NCBI RefSeq assembly: GCF_023898315.1
Contig: NC_064614.1
Location: forward strand, 502,030,109 to 502,094,108
DNA from: Schistocerca nitens
Lineage: Eukaryota; Arthropoda; Insecta; Orthoptera; Acrididae
Reading direction: 5' to 3'
DNA length: 64,000 bases
Shown one piece after another: positions 25,301 to 33,199 of the stretch. Both the position numbers and the translations under genes were made by a program. The first letter of the stretch is position 1, and every line of letters starts with the position of its first letter. The notes beneath the pieces are model-generated. The model made no database searches. It worked only from the letters and a program-made list of their open reading frames with translations, and was not told the DNA's origin.

Positions 25301-26424
25301 AGGGGCGCAACTGTCCGCTAGATACTGTAAGGTGTGCAATGATCAATTTTTTCACTGAATAGTTTCCTCAAAATCCAGTAAGTTTTACAAAGTGTCAAGG
25401 AAGCTCTCTCTCAACACAGTTAGCAGCATTGGGCAAGCAGAAGACACAAGAAAGCTGTGCTTAGCAGGGAATGCAGAGAGCGTGTTTGTTAGCAGTCATG
25501 GTTGATAAGGTCTGGGTCTGAATGGACGAAATACAAATGTCTGATCAGTTTGTAACACTTTTGTGAGGCATTTGTAGCAGACAAAATTTGTGTAAACTGG
25601 AAGTACATTAAAGTTTAGTGACATCCTATTTCATGTCATTGACTGCATGTTGTCTGCTTCCAGTAACATGCTAAACTTGATGTCTACTAAGGTGTTATGG
25701 TATGTTGGCAGTGAAGGGTGGCTCTCATGCTGGCCAGATATATTCAGTTTCTATTAACTGAAGTATAACACCCCACCCCATCTCCCCATCAGCCACTGGT
25801 GTGTGTGTGTGTGTGTGTTTTCAGCCCTCTCATCTGTATATCAGTAAAAAGTTAAATTAGGTACTTGAAATATTTATACTTACATTTGAGCATAAACTGG
25901 CAGAATGGCGTAGTGTAGAAAGGCTTGCAACATAACAAGAGGCAAGTGAGAAATAAAATTCCCATTTGCATTGTGGACAGCATTGCATGTTTAAGATCTG
26001 GTACAATTCTAATGAACTATCATTTGCAATATTGACACTATCGGATTTGTTGTTAAACATTCTGTTGCACAGATACCCACTATATTAAGAAAAGATAACT
26101 AAAGGGAATGCTGCATAAAGTGAAACAATTGTTTTAAATAAAATTTACTAATAGGTTTTTATGAACAAAAGTTTAGTATTTATGACATATGACACACATT
26201 TGTTACAGATAACATTGACACCAACACCTGCTGAAACTAGGCGTGCTAAAATGCTGGAGTTGAGACGTGCACAAATTGCAAAGGCAAAAGCGGCTCGCCC
26301 AAAGAAGGAAAAGAAGGCCAAAAGTTCTGCAGATACCAAACCTGTGGCAAAAAAGGCAGTAGGCAAGGTAGCTGCCAAACCTAAGGCTGTTAAACCCAAA
26401 GCTGCCGCTCCAGCAAAGAAATAA
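11512..26424 (+). CDS. RpL4: Ribosomal protein L4 (uL4), 8 coding exons
   Basis: Structural protein of the large cytosolic ribosomal subunit; its internal loop lines the peptide exit tunnel. Coding exons: 11512-11514 (ATG only), 12102-12279, 12534-12779, 13019-13143, 13231-13329, 13578-13849, 14140-14299, 26209-26424. All introns are GT-AG, the phases join, and the total is 1299 nt (432 aa plus stop), close to vertebrate L4 length. The protein begins [10 protein letters not shown]. The tunnel-loop motif [16 protein letters not shown] lies at about residues 70-85, followed by [16 protein letters not shown]. The globular core has KAFRNIPGV and [18 protein letters not shown] in exon 6. Exon 8 encodes the Lys/Ala-rich eukaryotic tail ending APAKK. 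The start was chosen because ATG followed by the exon-2 SL..ARPL matches the family N-terminus. Introns 2, 3, 5, 6 and 7 carry snoRNA candidates. The last intron (14300-26208) is unusually long and repeat-filled. No disruption is seen; probably functional. Confidence 0.97.
12402..12472 (+). ncRNA. Box C/D snoRNA, U18-like (RpL4 intron 2)
   Basis: Guides 2'-O-methylation of 28S rRNA. Seen: terminal stem ACCA (12402-12405) / TGGT (12469-12472), box C GTGATGA (12408-12414), box D' TTGA (12435-12438), a C'-like ATGATAA (about 12445) and box D CTGA (12463-12466). The element upstream of D' is GGTCCGTGTTT (12424-12434), complementary to the universally conserved 28S segment AAACACGGACC. By the D+5 rule the target is the A in CACGG. 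As I recall, this is the site served by yeast U18 (25S Am649/Cm650) and vertebrate SNORD18, which is also hosted by RPL4 introns. Length about 71 nt, normal for the class. Confidence 0.85.
12803..12936 (+). ncRNA. H/ACA box snoRNA candidate 1 (RpL4 intron 3)
   Basis: Two hairpins joined by an H box and closed by ACA. 5' hairpin: base stem GCACTT (12807-12812) / AAGTGC (12859-12864); apical stem ACACTTGA (12821-12828) / TCAAGTGT (12844-12851); internal loop between them as the pseudouridylation pocket. H box ATATAA (12866-12871), 14 nt after the apical stem. 3' hairpin closed by GAGCA (12874-12878) / TGCTC (12925-12929), then ACA at 12931-12933 followed by three nucleotides. Geometry fits the class. 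It is homologous to candidate 2 in intron 7. Target not determined. Confidence 0.8.
13376..13443 (+). ncRNA. Box C/D snoRNA copy A (RpL4 intron 5)
   Basis: Box C ATGATGA (13381-13387) and box D CTGA (13435-13438) with a C'-like TTATGA (13405-13410). About 60 nt is almost identical to the element in intron 6, while the flanking intron sequence is unrelated, so the conserved block is the functional unit. An inverted pair AACCC/GGGTT sits in the first half. The terminal stem is weak here, and the CTGA runs directly into an (ATT)n microsatellite. I could not match either guide to rRNA, so the target is unknown. Confidence 0.72.
13437..13470. repeat. (ATT)n microsatellite in RpL4 intron 5
   Basis: About eleven ATT units beginning at the box D of snoRNA copy A. 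Confidence 0.95.
14004..14077 (+). ncRNA. Box C/D snoRNA copy B (RpL4 intron 6)
   Basis: Paralogue of the intron 5 element: same core with a 2-nt indel after box C and two substitutions in the middle. Box C ATGATGA (14013-14019), C'-like TTATGAA (14039-14045), box D CTGA (14069-14072). A terminal stem GAAG (14004-14007) / CTTC (14074-14077) is present. Excised from RpL4 intron 6, which is only 290 nt, as is typical for intron-hosted C/D RNAs. Target unknown. Confidence 0.75.
14352..14485 (+). ncRNA. H/ACA box snoRNA candidate 2 (start of RpL4 intron 7), degenerate
   Basis: Aligns with candidate 1: shared pocket strands (GTGTCCACA on the left; GTGTTCTGAAAG here versus GTGTTCCGAAAA on the right), base stem GCATCT (14358-14363) / AGAGTGC (14409-14415, one bulge), and H box ACATGA (14417-14422). 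The 3' hairpin is weaker, with AGC (14428-14430) / GCT (14475-14477). The terminal box is ATA (14480-14482) plus GTT, where candidate 1 has ACA plus GTT. AUA is a known variant of ACA, but the weaker apical stems leave open that this copy is decaying. Confidence 0.55.
14486..16130. other. RpL4 intron 7 proximal part, no recognised element
   Basis: Open frames here are short and unsupported. A local hairpin TTTCACCT/AGGTGAAA lies near 15408-15427. I see no transposon landmark. Confidence 0.4.
16140..17890. repeat. Probable non-autonomous repeat with GC-rich ends (in RpL4 intron 7)
   Basis: Two unusually GC-rich islands, 16215-16450 and 17730-17890, share words such as CGTATGAGCAG, GCGCATG(T/C)GCAG and GTCACGTGA, and flank an AT-rich middle. 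This suggests the two ends of one non-autonomous element, or two related insertions. No coding capacity. Confidence 0.35.
18433..18560 (+). ncRNA. H/ACA box snoRNA candidate 3 (inside RpL4 intron 7)
   Basis: A clear H/ACA fold. 5' hairpin: GCACTT (18436-18441) / AAGTGC (18486-18491) at the base and ACTTGAACA (18451-18459) / TGTTCAGGT (18468-18476) at the top. H box ATATGA (18493-18498). 3' hairpin: TTCATGCTG (18500-18508) / CAGCATGAA (18547-18555), nine pairs, with apical TCACCT (18521-18526) / AGGTGA (18535-18540). ACA at 18555-18557 with exactly three nucleotides after it. The 3' pocket edge lies 14 nt before ACA, as the family requires. The lower 5' stem and H-box region resemble candidate 1, but the pockets differ, so the targets probably differ. 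Confidence 0.82.
18561..19339. other. RpL4 intron 7, no recognised element
   Basis: Contains a G-run near 18690 and a GCAACATGAA word near 19117 that resembles the H-box region of the snoRNAs, but no hairpins support it. Confidence 0.35.
19340..19375. repeat. (CA)n microsatellite
   Basis: About 18 CA units in RpL4 intron 7. Confidence 0.95.
19640..19995 (-). mobile_element. LINE family A 3' fragment
   Basis: The minus strand reads [20 protein letters not shown], then [10 protein letters not shown] and [11 protein letters not shown], ending AASNHPQD. This is the open C-terminal end of the family A polyprotein, followed by the LINE 3' end near 19645 (left side). No stop interrupts this 109-codon piece, so the copy is relatively young. 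5'-truncated. Confidence 0.85.
20570..20900 (-). mobile_element. 5S rRNA-derived SINE (SINE3-like)
   Basis: Read on the minus strand from 20900, the first 120 nt (20900-20781) are 5S-like: ACACCGGTTCCCGT, GATCACTGAAGTTAAGCGCTG, GGGCGTGGTAGGCACTTGG, ATGGGTGACC and TGCTGTTGCC in 5S order, including the pol III internal control region. An unrelated body continues to about 20570 and contains a short direct repeat, AATGCAGATAGGAGGGGC, at 20628 and 20650. SINE3 elements are 5S-headed retroposons; this copy sits antisense in RpL4 intron 7. Confidence 0.85.
20901..22885. other. RpL4 intron 7 middle part, no recognised gene
   Basis: AT-rich, with one GC-rich island at 22425-22545 that stands out from its surroundings and may be the end of an unrecognised transposon. 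Confidence 0.35.
22890..23176 (-). mobile_element. LINE C-terminal fragment
   Basis: The minus strand reads [21 protein letters not shown] and [11 protein letters not shown], matching the lysine/arginine-rich C-terminus common in insect LINE polyproteins (wGHVeRMpe..kk.. pattern). Short and 5'-truncated. Confidence 0.6.
23385..23490 (-). mobile_element. CR1-like LINE 3' end fragment
   Basis: Begins with TTCTACATCTACAT, the complement of the ATGTAG-type 3' tail seen at 39728 and 62028, and continues with a short 3' region (AAGTGCTTGGCAGAG). The same end occurs at 45845. Confidence 0.6.
23540..24362 (-). pseudogene. Decayed IS630/Tc1-type DDE transposase
   Basis: Minus strand, N to C: a helix-turn-helix region ([19 protein letters not shown], then [19 protein letters not shown], near 24290-24095), YLDETWV with the first catalytic Asp (about 23780-23760), and [17 protein letters not shown] with SDYHSAMN (about 23700-23580), the region carrying the second Asp. 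Several frameshifts and stops. Related intact proteins are widespread in arthropod genomes. TIRs not located. Confidence 0.65.
24365..26208. other. RpL4 intron 7 distal part, no recognised gene
   Basis: Contains a poly-G run at 24960-24972 and a short (GT)n at 25800-25818. No snoRNA fold, transposon or coding region stands out before the acceptor at 26208. Confidence 0.4.
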
Positions 26425-26449
26425 TTGTAGTTTTTTTCTCTGCTGAAGA

Positions 26450-26455
26450 AATAAA
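26450..26455 (+). terminator. RpL4 polyadenylation signal AATAAA
   Basis: AATAAA lies 26 nt after the RpL4 stop codon, giving a very short 3' UTR, as expected for a ribosomal-protein mRNA. The minus-strand sHSP-like gene ends at 26529, so the two 3' UTRs are adjacent or overlap. Confidence 0.85.
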
Positions 26456-26528
26456 AGAAAGAAAAAATGCACAACTGTATAACTTTTTCATTATGTAGAT
26501 CCACATTGAATTAACAATTAATTCGAAA

Positions 26529-26753
26529 TTAAGGATTCAGTTTTGCAGTAATTGTCAAGGTACCATCAGGTGCTAAAAGACATTCAATAGTGTCGGGAAT
26601 TACGTTTTGCGGTAACATAAAATTCTTACAAACTTTCGTCTTTGATGCAGATGTTGGAGTGTATTCTTGATTTTCAGCTTCTACTTGTATGTGGTCACAG
26701 GCAAGCGTTACGTTTATATTTTCAGGCTTGAAGTCCTTCAAATTAATAGTTGC
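26529..26753 (-). CDS. sHSP-like gene, last exon: alpha-crystallin domain
   Basis: Terminal coding exon of a small heat-shock (HSP20) family protein. The minus strand reads from an acceptor (cttttcttacag, ending at 26754) into ATINLKDFKPENINVTL, then IQVEAENQE, a short beta6-7 region with KNFMLPQNV, and CLLAPDGTLTITAKLNP followed by TAA. FKPENI and the (A/L)xPDGTLTITA block are the recognised core of the alpha-crystallin domain. The conserved Arg of the beta7 strand is not present (SKTKVCKNF), and there is no C-terminal IXI extension. The exon starts in phase 0, matching the donor at 47801, where NKYE completes the beta3 strand. It lies tail to tail with RpL4. Confidence 0.85.
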   Translation of the reverse strand, partial: ATINLKDFKPENINVTLACDHIQVEAENQEYTPTSASKTKVCKNFMLPQNVIPDTIECLLAPDGTLTITAKLNP

Positions 26754-28045
26754 CTGTAAGAAAAGTATTTTGAAAACAAGCAGTTTGTACTTACATTAAA
26801 ATAGATATAATAGCTTCCAGTGATTTTTCTGGAAAACCAATACCTAATGTTAAAATATTTTCTTTGTACATTGTTGAATTATTTTCTTGTACCTTGTTGA
26901 ATTATTTTCTATTTCTGCTGCTGATGGAACAGAATAATATTGCTTTGGTACTGGAATTTTAACTGAACTGGCTTAAATCTTCCATCAAAGTCCCTTGTAA
27001 AAGCTAGGTTTGATTGAAATTGCTTTCTTACAAATTTATGGTGACTGAGTGTTGGCTATTTGCATTATACTACATTAAAACAAGGAGAAGGAATGAAACA
27101 AAATTCTACACCCTCTGATATCAATTGGATTAAGGGATACTGTGAAGGATTAATTTTTTGAGCTACCATCTAGAACTTCCTGTGTAGAGATGGACAGAAA
27201 TTTAATTCTGCAACCCTAAAATTTTGTAAGGTGTCATTGAGGAGCTCCAGAAGTGTGAATCTGTGTGAACATTGTATTATAGTAAGTAAGAATGTAGCTT
27301 AGGGAGCACATACAATTTAGGAGTCTATTTACATCACACGTCTGCAGGATGAGGTAAAAACAGTGGTCATATACTGAATTTGATTAGTGATTTGCATTTG
27401 GTGCCTCTCTACCATGGTTGAATAACACTTGCTGAATTTATCAACTGAACATGGTGGTAATAATTTACTGGACAAATTTCGAAAATTAAGGATAGAAAGG
27501 TTACACCAGAATTTGGATCTTACTTTCCAACCACTTACTAGCATCTTCTGTGTTTGTTAACTTAGTGACACATTAAACACTGGGAAATGTAGGTCATTTC
27601 AGGCGGTGTATTCTCATTGGCCAGCTACCTAAGGTGGCAGGCTGTTGGTGTGGCAACTGCCTGTAAAGTGCAGACTGACACACCCTCTCCTCTTACATGA
27701 TTTAGATCATCACACTGACAGGATACCCCATTCATATAAAGAAAAATACATTAAGTAATTAAAAAATATTATAAGTAATGATAGGAGTGATGACCAATGC
27801 AAAGTTAGCTGTCAGTATTTGTTCACACCTAGGTGTGTAAGTACTATGAATATTTTAAAGTTTGCTGTTTGCAGGGTTTGAAAAATGTCTGCCCATTTGT
27901 AATACTCCCAGAAATCAAATTTCACTCCCATTGTGGAGTTTATGGTTAATTAGCATTAAGCAATATGTGAAAGATAGAGCTGTCAGTCTTTATTGACATA
28001 AGATTTTGGAAACTGCCTTTTGAATATCTGTTAACCTCAAAGAGA
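26754..28045. other. Start of the 21-kb sHSP intron, no recognised element
   Basis: AT-rich intron sequence on the minus strand; no supported ORF or repeat. Confidence 0.4.
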
Positions 28046-28076
28046 TTTTCACTCTGCAGTGGAGTGTGCGCTGATA

Positions 28077-28340
28077 TGAAACTTACTGGCAGATTAAAAC
28101 TGTGTGCCGGACGAGACTCGAACTCTGGACCTTTGCCTTTCGCGGGCAAGTGCTCTACCACTGAGCGCCCAAGCACACCTCGCGACCCGTCCTCACAGCA
28201 TACTGGTGGAATTAAGCTGTGAGCACGGGTCACGAGGTGTGCTTGGGTAGCTCAGTGGTAGAGCACTTTCCCACGAAAAGCAAAGGTCCCGAGTTTGAGT
28301 CTCGGTTTGGCACACAGTTTTAATCTGCCAGTAAGTTTCA
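28077..28340. mobile_element. Fold-back element with tRNA-like arms
   Basis: Near-perfect inverted repeat: arm 1 at 28077-28199, spacer of about 16 nt, arm 2 at 28216-28340. Each arm holds a tRNA-like sequence with box A (GGGTAGCTCAGTGGTAGAGCA, 28245-28265 in arm 2) and box B (GAGTTTGAGTCTC, 28291-28303). The outer ends are TGAAACTTACTGGCAG and its complement. Just outside arm 1, GATTTTCACTCTGCAGTGG belongs to the same repeat family as I recall it from locusts. The tRNA-like moiety cannot be a normal tRNA gene because the arms would pair with each other. Confidence 0.85.
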
Positions 28341-28344
28341 TCTG

Positions 28345-29641
28345 TTGACCTCTCAGCTTCACCCAACACATTTTGAGCACACCAGTTTGATCTTGTATAG
28401 AGGAGAGACATATGAATGAAACTGAGAATGTACTAAATTCCCAGAATTACAGAGAACATTCTCGTTTCCACGAGTAAAACTTTGGAGAATATACTTCATC
28501 TGAGAATATTTTTAGCGTGATTAAAAGGGTGGTCAATGTGAGGAATATTCTCTGAAATAAAACTGTGGGAATTTCTTGAAGTGAGCGGTATAAGATAGTT
28601 AAAGCTGAGTGTGGTCTACAGAGGTCAAGTTTTAAATTTTTTTTTGTAAAAATGGCAGAATTTTTGTCGAGAAGGCAAAACAATATACTTAGCCTGAAGA
28701 CATAATAAAGAGAGAAACTAATGTAACGAAACTGCACGGGCGACCACTTAAGTACTTAACAGGAGAGTGGATCATTATACATCATATTTAACCAAAATTC
28801 TCATGTTTAGTGGTGTGGGCTGGATATATTCCCAGTGGGAGGCAACTTATAAAATGGGAATATTGCCAGGAATATTTGTTTGGCTCGTGAAGATTCCCAA
28901 AAATTGGGAATTGATGAAAATTTTTATATTTTGAATGTTTTAACACTTGCTAACAGTTGAAGGACTTAAAAACTAGGTTAAGTAAAATTCATACTTTTTA
29001 ATCAAAGATTTATGATTCCATGCATTAATTTCCTTGCAAATTCCATGCAAAACATCATTTACCATAAGTGTGGCGGAAAAAATACTTTAGAATATTGGCT
29101 AGACCTGCTATTTGTAGGCAAGTTGAAACCTCACATTTCTCTGAATGAAATCTAAACTTACATAATATTTCTCTGGAGGCACATAAAAGTGTATCACAGG
29201 AATGCCTGGAACATTTTCAACCCTATTTGGAATATATGTGATTCATTTTCTGTTTAAAGATACTCCTACCACCATTAGTGGTGTGGTGACGATGTGAGGG
29301 GGCTTCATGTAGAAATGTCAGAGAATGACCTGTTGATATTTATTCCATGTAAGTAGACTTCGAAAAGATTACAAGTATGAAACACAATACGTCTGATTTG
29401 TGTGGGTCGGTAGTTGATGCACCTCGTGTTTCTGGGCCAAAGATCATGCCACATAGCTCCAGATCGCAGATACATTTAATATCTGCTCTTAAAGCCTCAT
29501 GGTATAAAACAGTTGCCAGTTACAGCCCTTTTTCTTGGAATGACAGTTACTGGCAGAATTACAGGTTTCCACAGAATCGGGTGACACTACGGCAAAAGCT
29601 GCTAGAGAGGTGGATGAAATGTCTGTACAAATGAGTGAAAG

Positions 29642-29695
<54 letters not shown>

Positions 29696-30600
29696 TATGC
29701 ATATGCAAACGAAGCCATGGGCAAAAAGCTACTTCTCAATAAGAAAGTAGCACACATTCATTTGGGTGCTTTAGAAGAGTTCAAACATTTCAAGCAAATA
29801 TGTATTTGGCCAACTGAACACTTACGGCATTTGTCTTACACGAACCATTTGGATAGTTAATTCTTCATGCAAAATTTGTTATAATTTTCCTTCTGATATA
29901 ACAATATCAACTATTTGATTCATTTTGAACTGTGTATCAACAAATACAGTATGCTGGACTTCAAATTATTTGTATTTGTGATTAAAGTTTTGATACATCC
30001 TTCTAGTGGACTTTGTTCAAGGGAAGTACTGAAATGTTTGAATTCATTTCTTAACTGTTGAAAATGGAGGACCACTTACACATCTTAACAAAATTTGTTA
30101 AATTCCCGATGATAAACTGCTCAAAGTAATGAATTTTCTGGCAGCGTGCGTTATTTCTGCGGCATACAGGATGATATCCAGAAAAGGAAGCAAGCCAGCA
30201 TTGAGTCGCAACTTTACTGCAGGTATAGATTCCAGTTACAGAATAGCTATCAATATGGCTAAAAATATAAGAAATACTAGGGAATTAGACATTGAATTGC
30301 TTAAAACATGTATCACAACTGCAGACTTCATAGTACGTAACACACCACTTGAAGTCAGTCTCACAGAATCAAAAGGCTTATAACGTCACTTGTTTTATGA
30401 ATAGCATGTACACAGCTTAACTCGGAGGCTGCTTTTCCCACACCTATACAACCAGCCACAGTGCATGTCAGAGGATGAACAAGCCCTCTATCCACTGACC
30501 TGTGTAACAATGGAAAATCCGGGATGGAATGTAACAATGAATTAAAATTTGTTAAAACTGTTTTTAAAGAAGTCATTAACCATATTTGAAAACTTCATGT
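28345..30600. other. sHSP intron, no recognised gene
   Basis: AT-rich with scattered short ORFs. A (GT)n tract lies at 29644-29695. Confidence 0.4.
29644..29695. repeat. (GT)n microsatellite
   Basis: About 25 GT units. Confidence 0.95.
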
Positions 30601-30609
30601 AATGAGACT

Positions 30610-31400
30610 GCAATTACCATATCATATAGCAGAGGTGCTGAGTCGCACATAGGCACAACAAAAGACTCACAAATAAAACTTTTGGCCTGTAAGGTCTTCG
30701 TCAAAATGCACGTGCACATGCTGGGACAGGGAGGAGGCTGGATAGTAGGGTAGTGTGCAGGGAGGAGGTGGAGAGTGTAGGGCAGGTATGTGCAGTCAGG
30801 AGGCTAGATTGTGGGCAGGGGAGAGGGGGTAGTGGGAAAGAAGAGAAGTAAAATGACCGAGTGCAATGGTGGAATGTGGGCTGTATACACGATGGAATGG
30901 GAACAGGGAGGCTGGATGGGCGAGGACAATGACCAATGAAGGTAGAGGGCAGGAGGGTTCTGGGAAGGTAGGATATATTGCAGGGAAAGTTCACACCTGC
31001 ACAATTCAGAAAAGCTGGTGTTGGTGGGGAGGACCCATATTGCAAAGGGTATGAAGCATTTATTGAAATGAAGGATGTCATGTTTGGCAACATTCTCAGC
31101 AACTGGGTGGTCCACTTGTTTATTGTCCACAGTTCATTGGTGTCCATTCTTCTGGACAGACAGGTTGTTGGTTGTCATGCCCACATAGAATGCAGCACAG
31201 TCGTTGCAGCTTAGCTTGTAGATCACATGGTTGGTTTCACGGGACAGGTCTTGTATCTGTGTCTACTACTACAGGGGTATGAGTCATGAGGTTGTTTAGG
31301 GATGGAAGAGTATATTGTGTAGGTTCGGTGGAATACCATTGTGGTAGCGGTGGGCAAGGTATTGGGCACGACATTTCTCATTTCATCTTATTTTACAATG
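30610..31400. repeat. Dispersed GA/purine-rich repeat
   Basis: A block beginning AGAGGTGCTGAGTCGCACATA with a purine-rich interior (30720-30960), differing in base composition from the AT-rich flanks. I recognise it as a locust dispersed repeat family, related in style to the block at 58950-59900. No coding capacity. Confidence 0.4.
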
Positions 31401-33199
31401 TCTTGTGCTAAATACTAAAGCCTACATCCTGCACATCATGTAATAACTTTAGAGTCATGGCCATTGACGTACAATAAAACTCCGTATGAAATGTTTGAGA
31501 ATTCAATGAAATATATGGCATGAACTTATGTTAATAACATTATTATCCACCATACCGTCAGCAGCTACAGGGAAAATGATCTAATTTTGTAACAGCAAAG
31601 CTATTGAGTGTTACTAAATAGAGCATATTAGGCAAGATGCATCCCTCCTAGGTCTTAACTGGACCTGCTGCCAAGAGGGTGGCTTTCATAAAGCTCCCAA
31701 AAGTAGGTGCTTTTCATTGCCACCTGCTCATTGTGCAGAGCAGTACCAGAAGACCTCGGATGACAAAATTTACTTCTCCCAAATATCTAAAAATCTGCCC
31801 TTCCCATGTAATGCCAAAGTAATGTACAAACACAGTTCATTATCAGGAACAAAGTGTTGAATTGCAGATGAAAATTTAAAGTGCCCATTATGAGAACTGA
31901 AATTAGGGAGTTGTTTGTTAAGGAGCAAATGGTTAGTGATGATTTTTATAGGTTGTATATTGAGTTGGGAAGCCTTGCAAGTCCTTTAGTGTTTGTGTTT
32001 TATTTGTTGTTGTAAGGGACACTGTGGAAAAAAGTATCTAATGAAACAAGGCTAAGGCATAACAAAGTTTTGAGATAAGTAGGTCAGCCTTCTTATGTTA
32101 CTGCAGAAAGTGAAATGAAGTTTGATTTTTATCATAGGGTGCTAATTTTGACAAACATCAACTTAAGTGAGCAGAAAAAATGAATGTTAAACAAAGGTCT
32201 AAAATACGTTAGTAGGAAGATAGTATCGTTCATGTGAAGTATGCAACAGATTCTTAAAAAAAAGTAAGATTACTATAGCAGTTCACAGAATCACTAGTAA
32301 TGAATCCAATACATCTTCTAATGTTAGTACAAATGAAGCAATGATTGTGGATAGTACTGACAGCAAGCTTACTGATATAGTTGCCATAATCACTAAGGAG
32401 GACAAAAGCAATACATTTGTGGTTGAGGGAAAGCTGAACATGTACCGGTAACAAGTTTTTTTGAAGAAAATAACATAACATAACATCACATCAATAGAGA
32501 TCTGACTCCTTGAACACAGAGAAAAATGAATGAAAAGCCGAAAAATATGTAGTGAAATATTTTCACCAAGGGTGGCACAGCAATTTCACTACAAATCTAC
32601 ATACACCTACACTTAGGGCACAGCTTAAAGTTTATAAGAAAGAAATGCTGGTCAGCAAAGCTGCTAGAAAATACTTTAATTTTTTAAGGAAACACTTCCA
32701 GTACAGACACCAATATCCAGTCAAGAACAGCTATGAATAGTTAGCCAGTAAGATTTGTGATGATGTACCTGTAACTGCAGTCATGAAATTTGTGTTACTG
32801 GATGTTGTAAACTTCTACACCAATATGCCGATGGACAGTAGTGTTGAATTTATTATGAGAAGTATAACCAAGTAGGACAGGCTGTCTAGGACTGAGATTA
32901 ATGAGTTTATTGATTTGCTGTTTAATCTTGAAATACAATTACTTTAACTTTGGTAATGGTATGTACCACAAAAATGACGGACTGAGTATGAGAACTTTCC
33001 GTTTGTGATCAGCTAGCCGATACTTTCATTAATTAAGTGAAAAATTTTTTCTTGAAAATCCAAGATTGGGAGAAAAAAGTTTTATTATTTTAGATATGTT
33101 GATCACTCACTTAAGTTAATAAAAAAGCAGTGGTGGTGGTATCAATTTATGTGTGAGTTGGAAACGTACAGCTCTGTGAACTTTTCAGGTTTTAATGAC

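Noticed and set aside
28241-28313. Possible genuine tRNA gene on the plus strand
   Set aside because: The same tRNA-like sequence is present inverted at 28077-28199, the cloverleaf is imperfect, and the unit matches a dispersed fold-back repeat.
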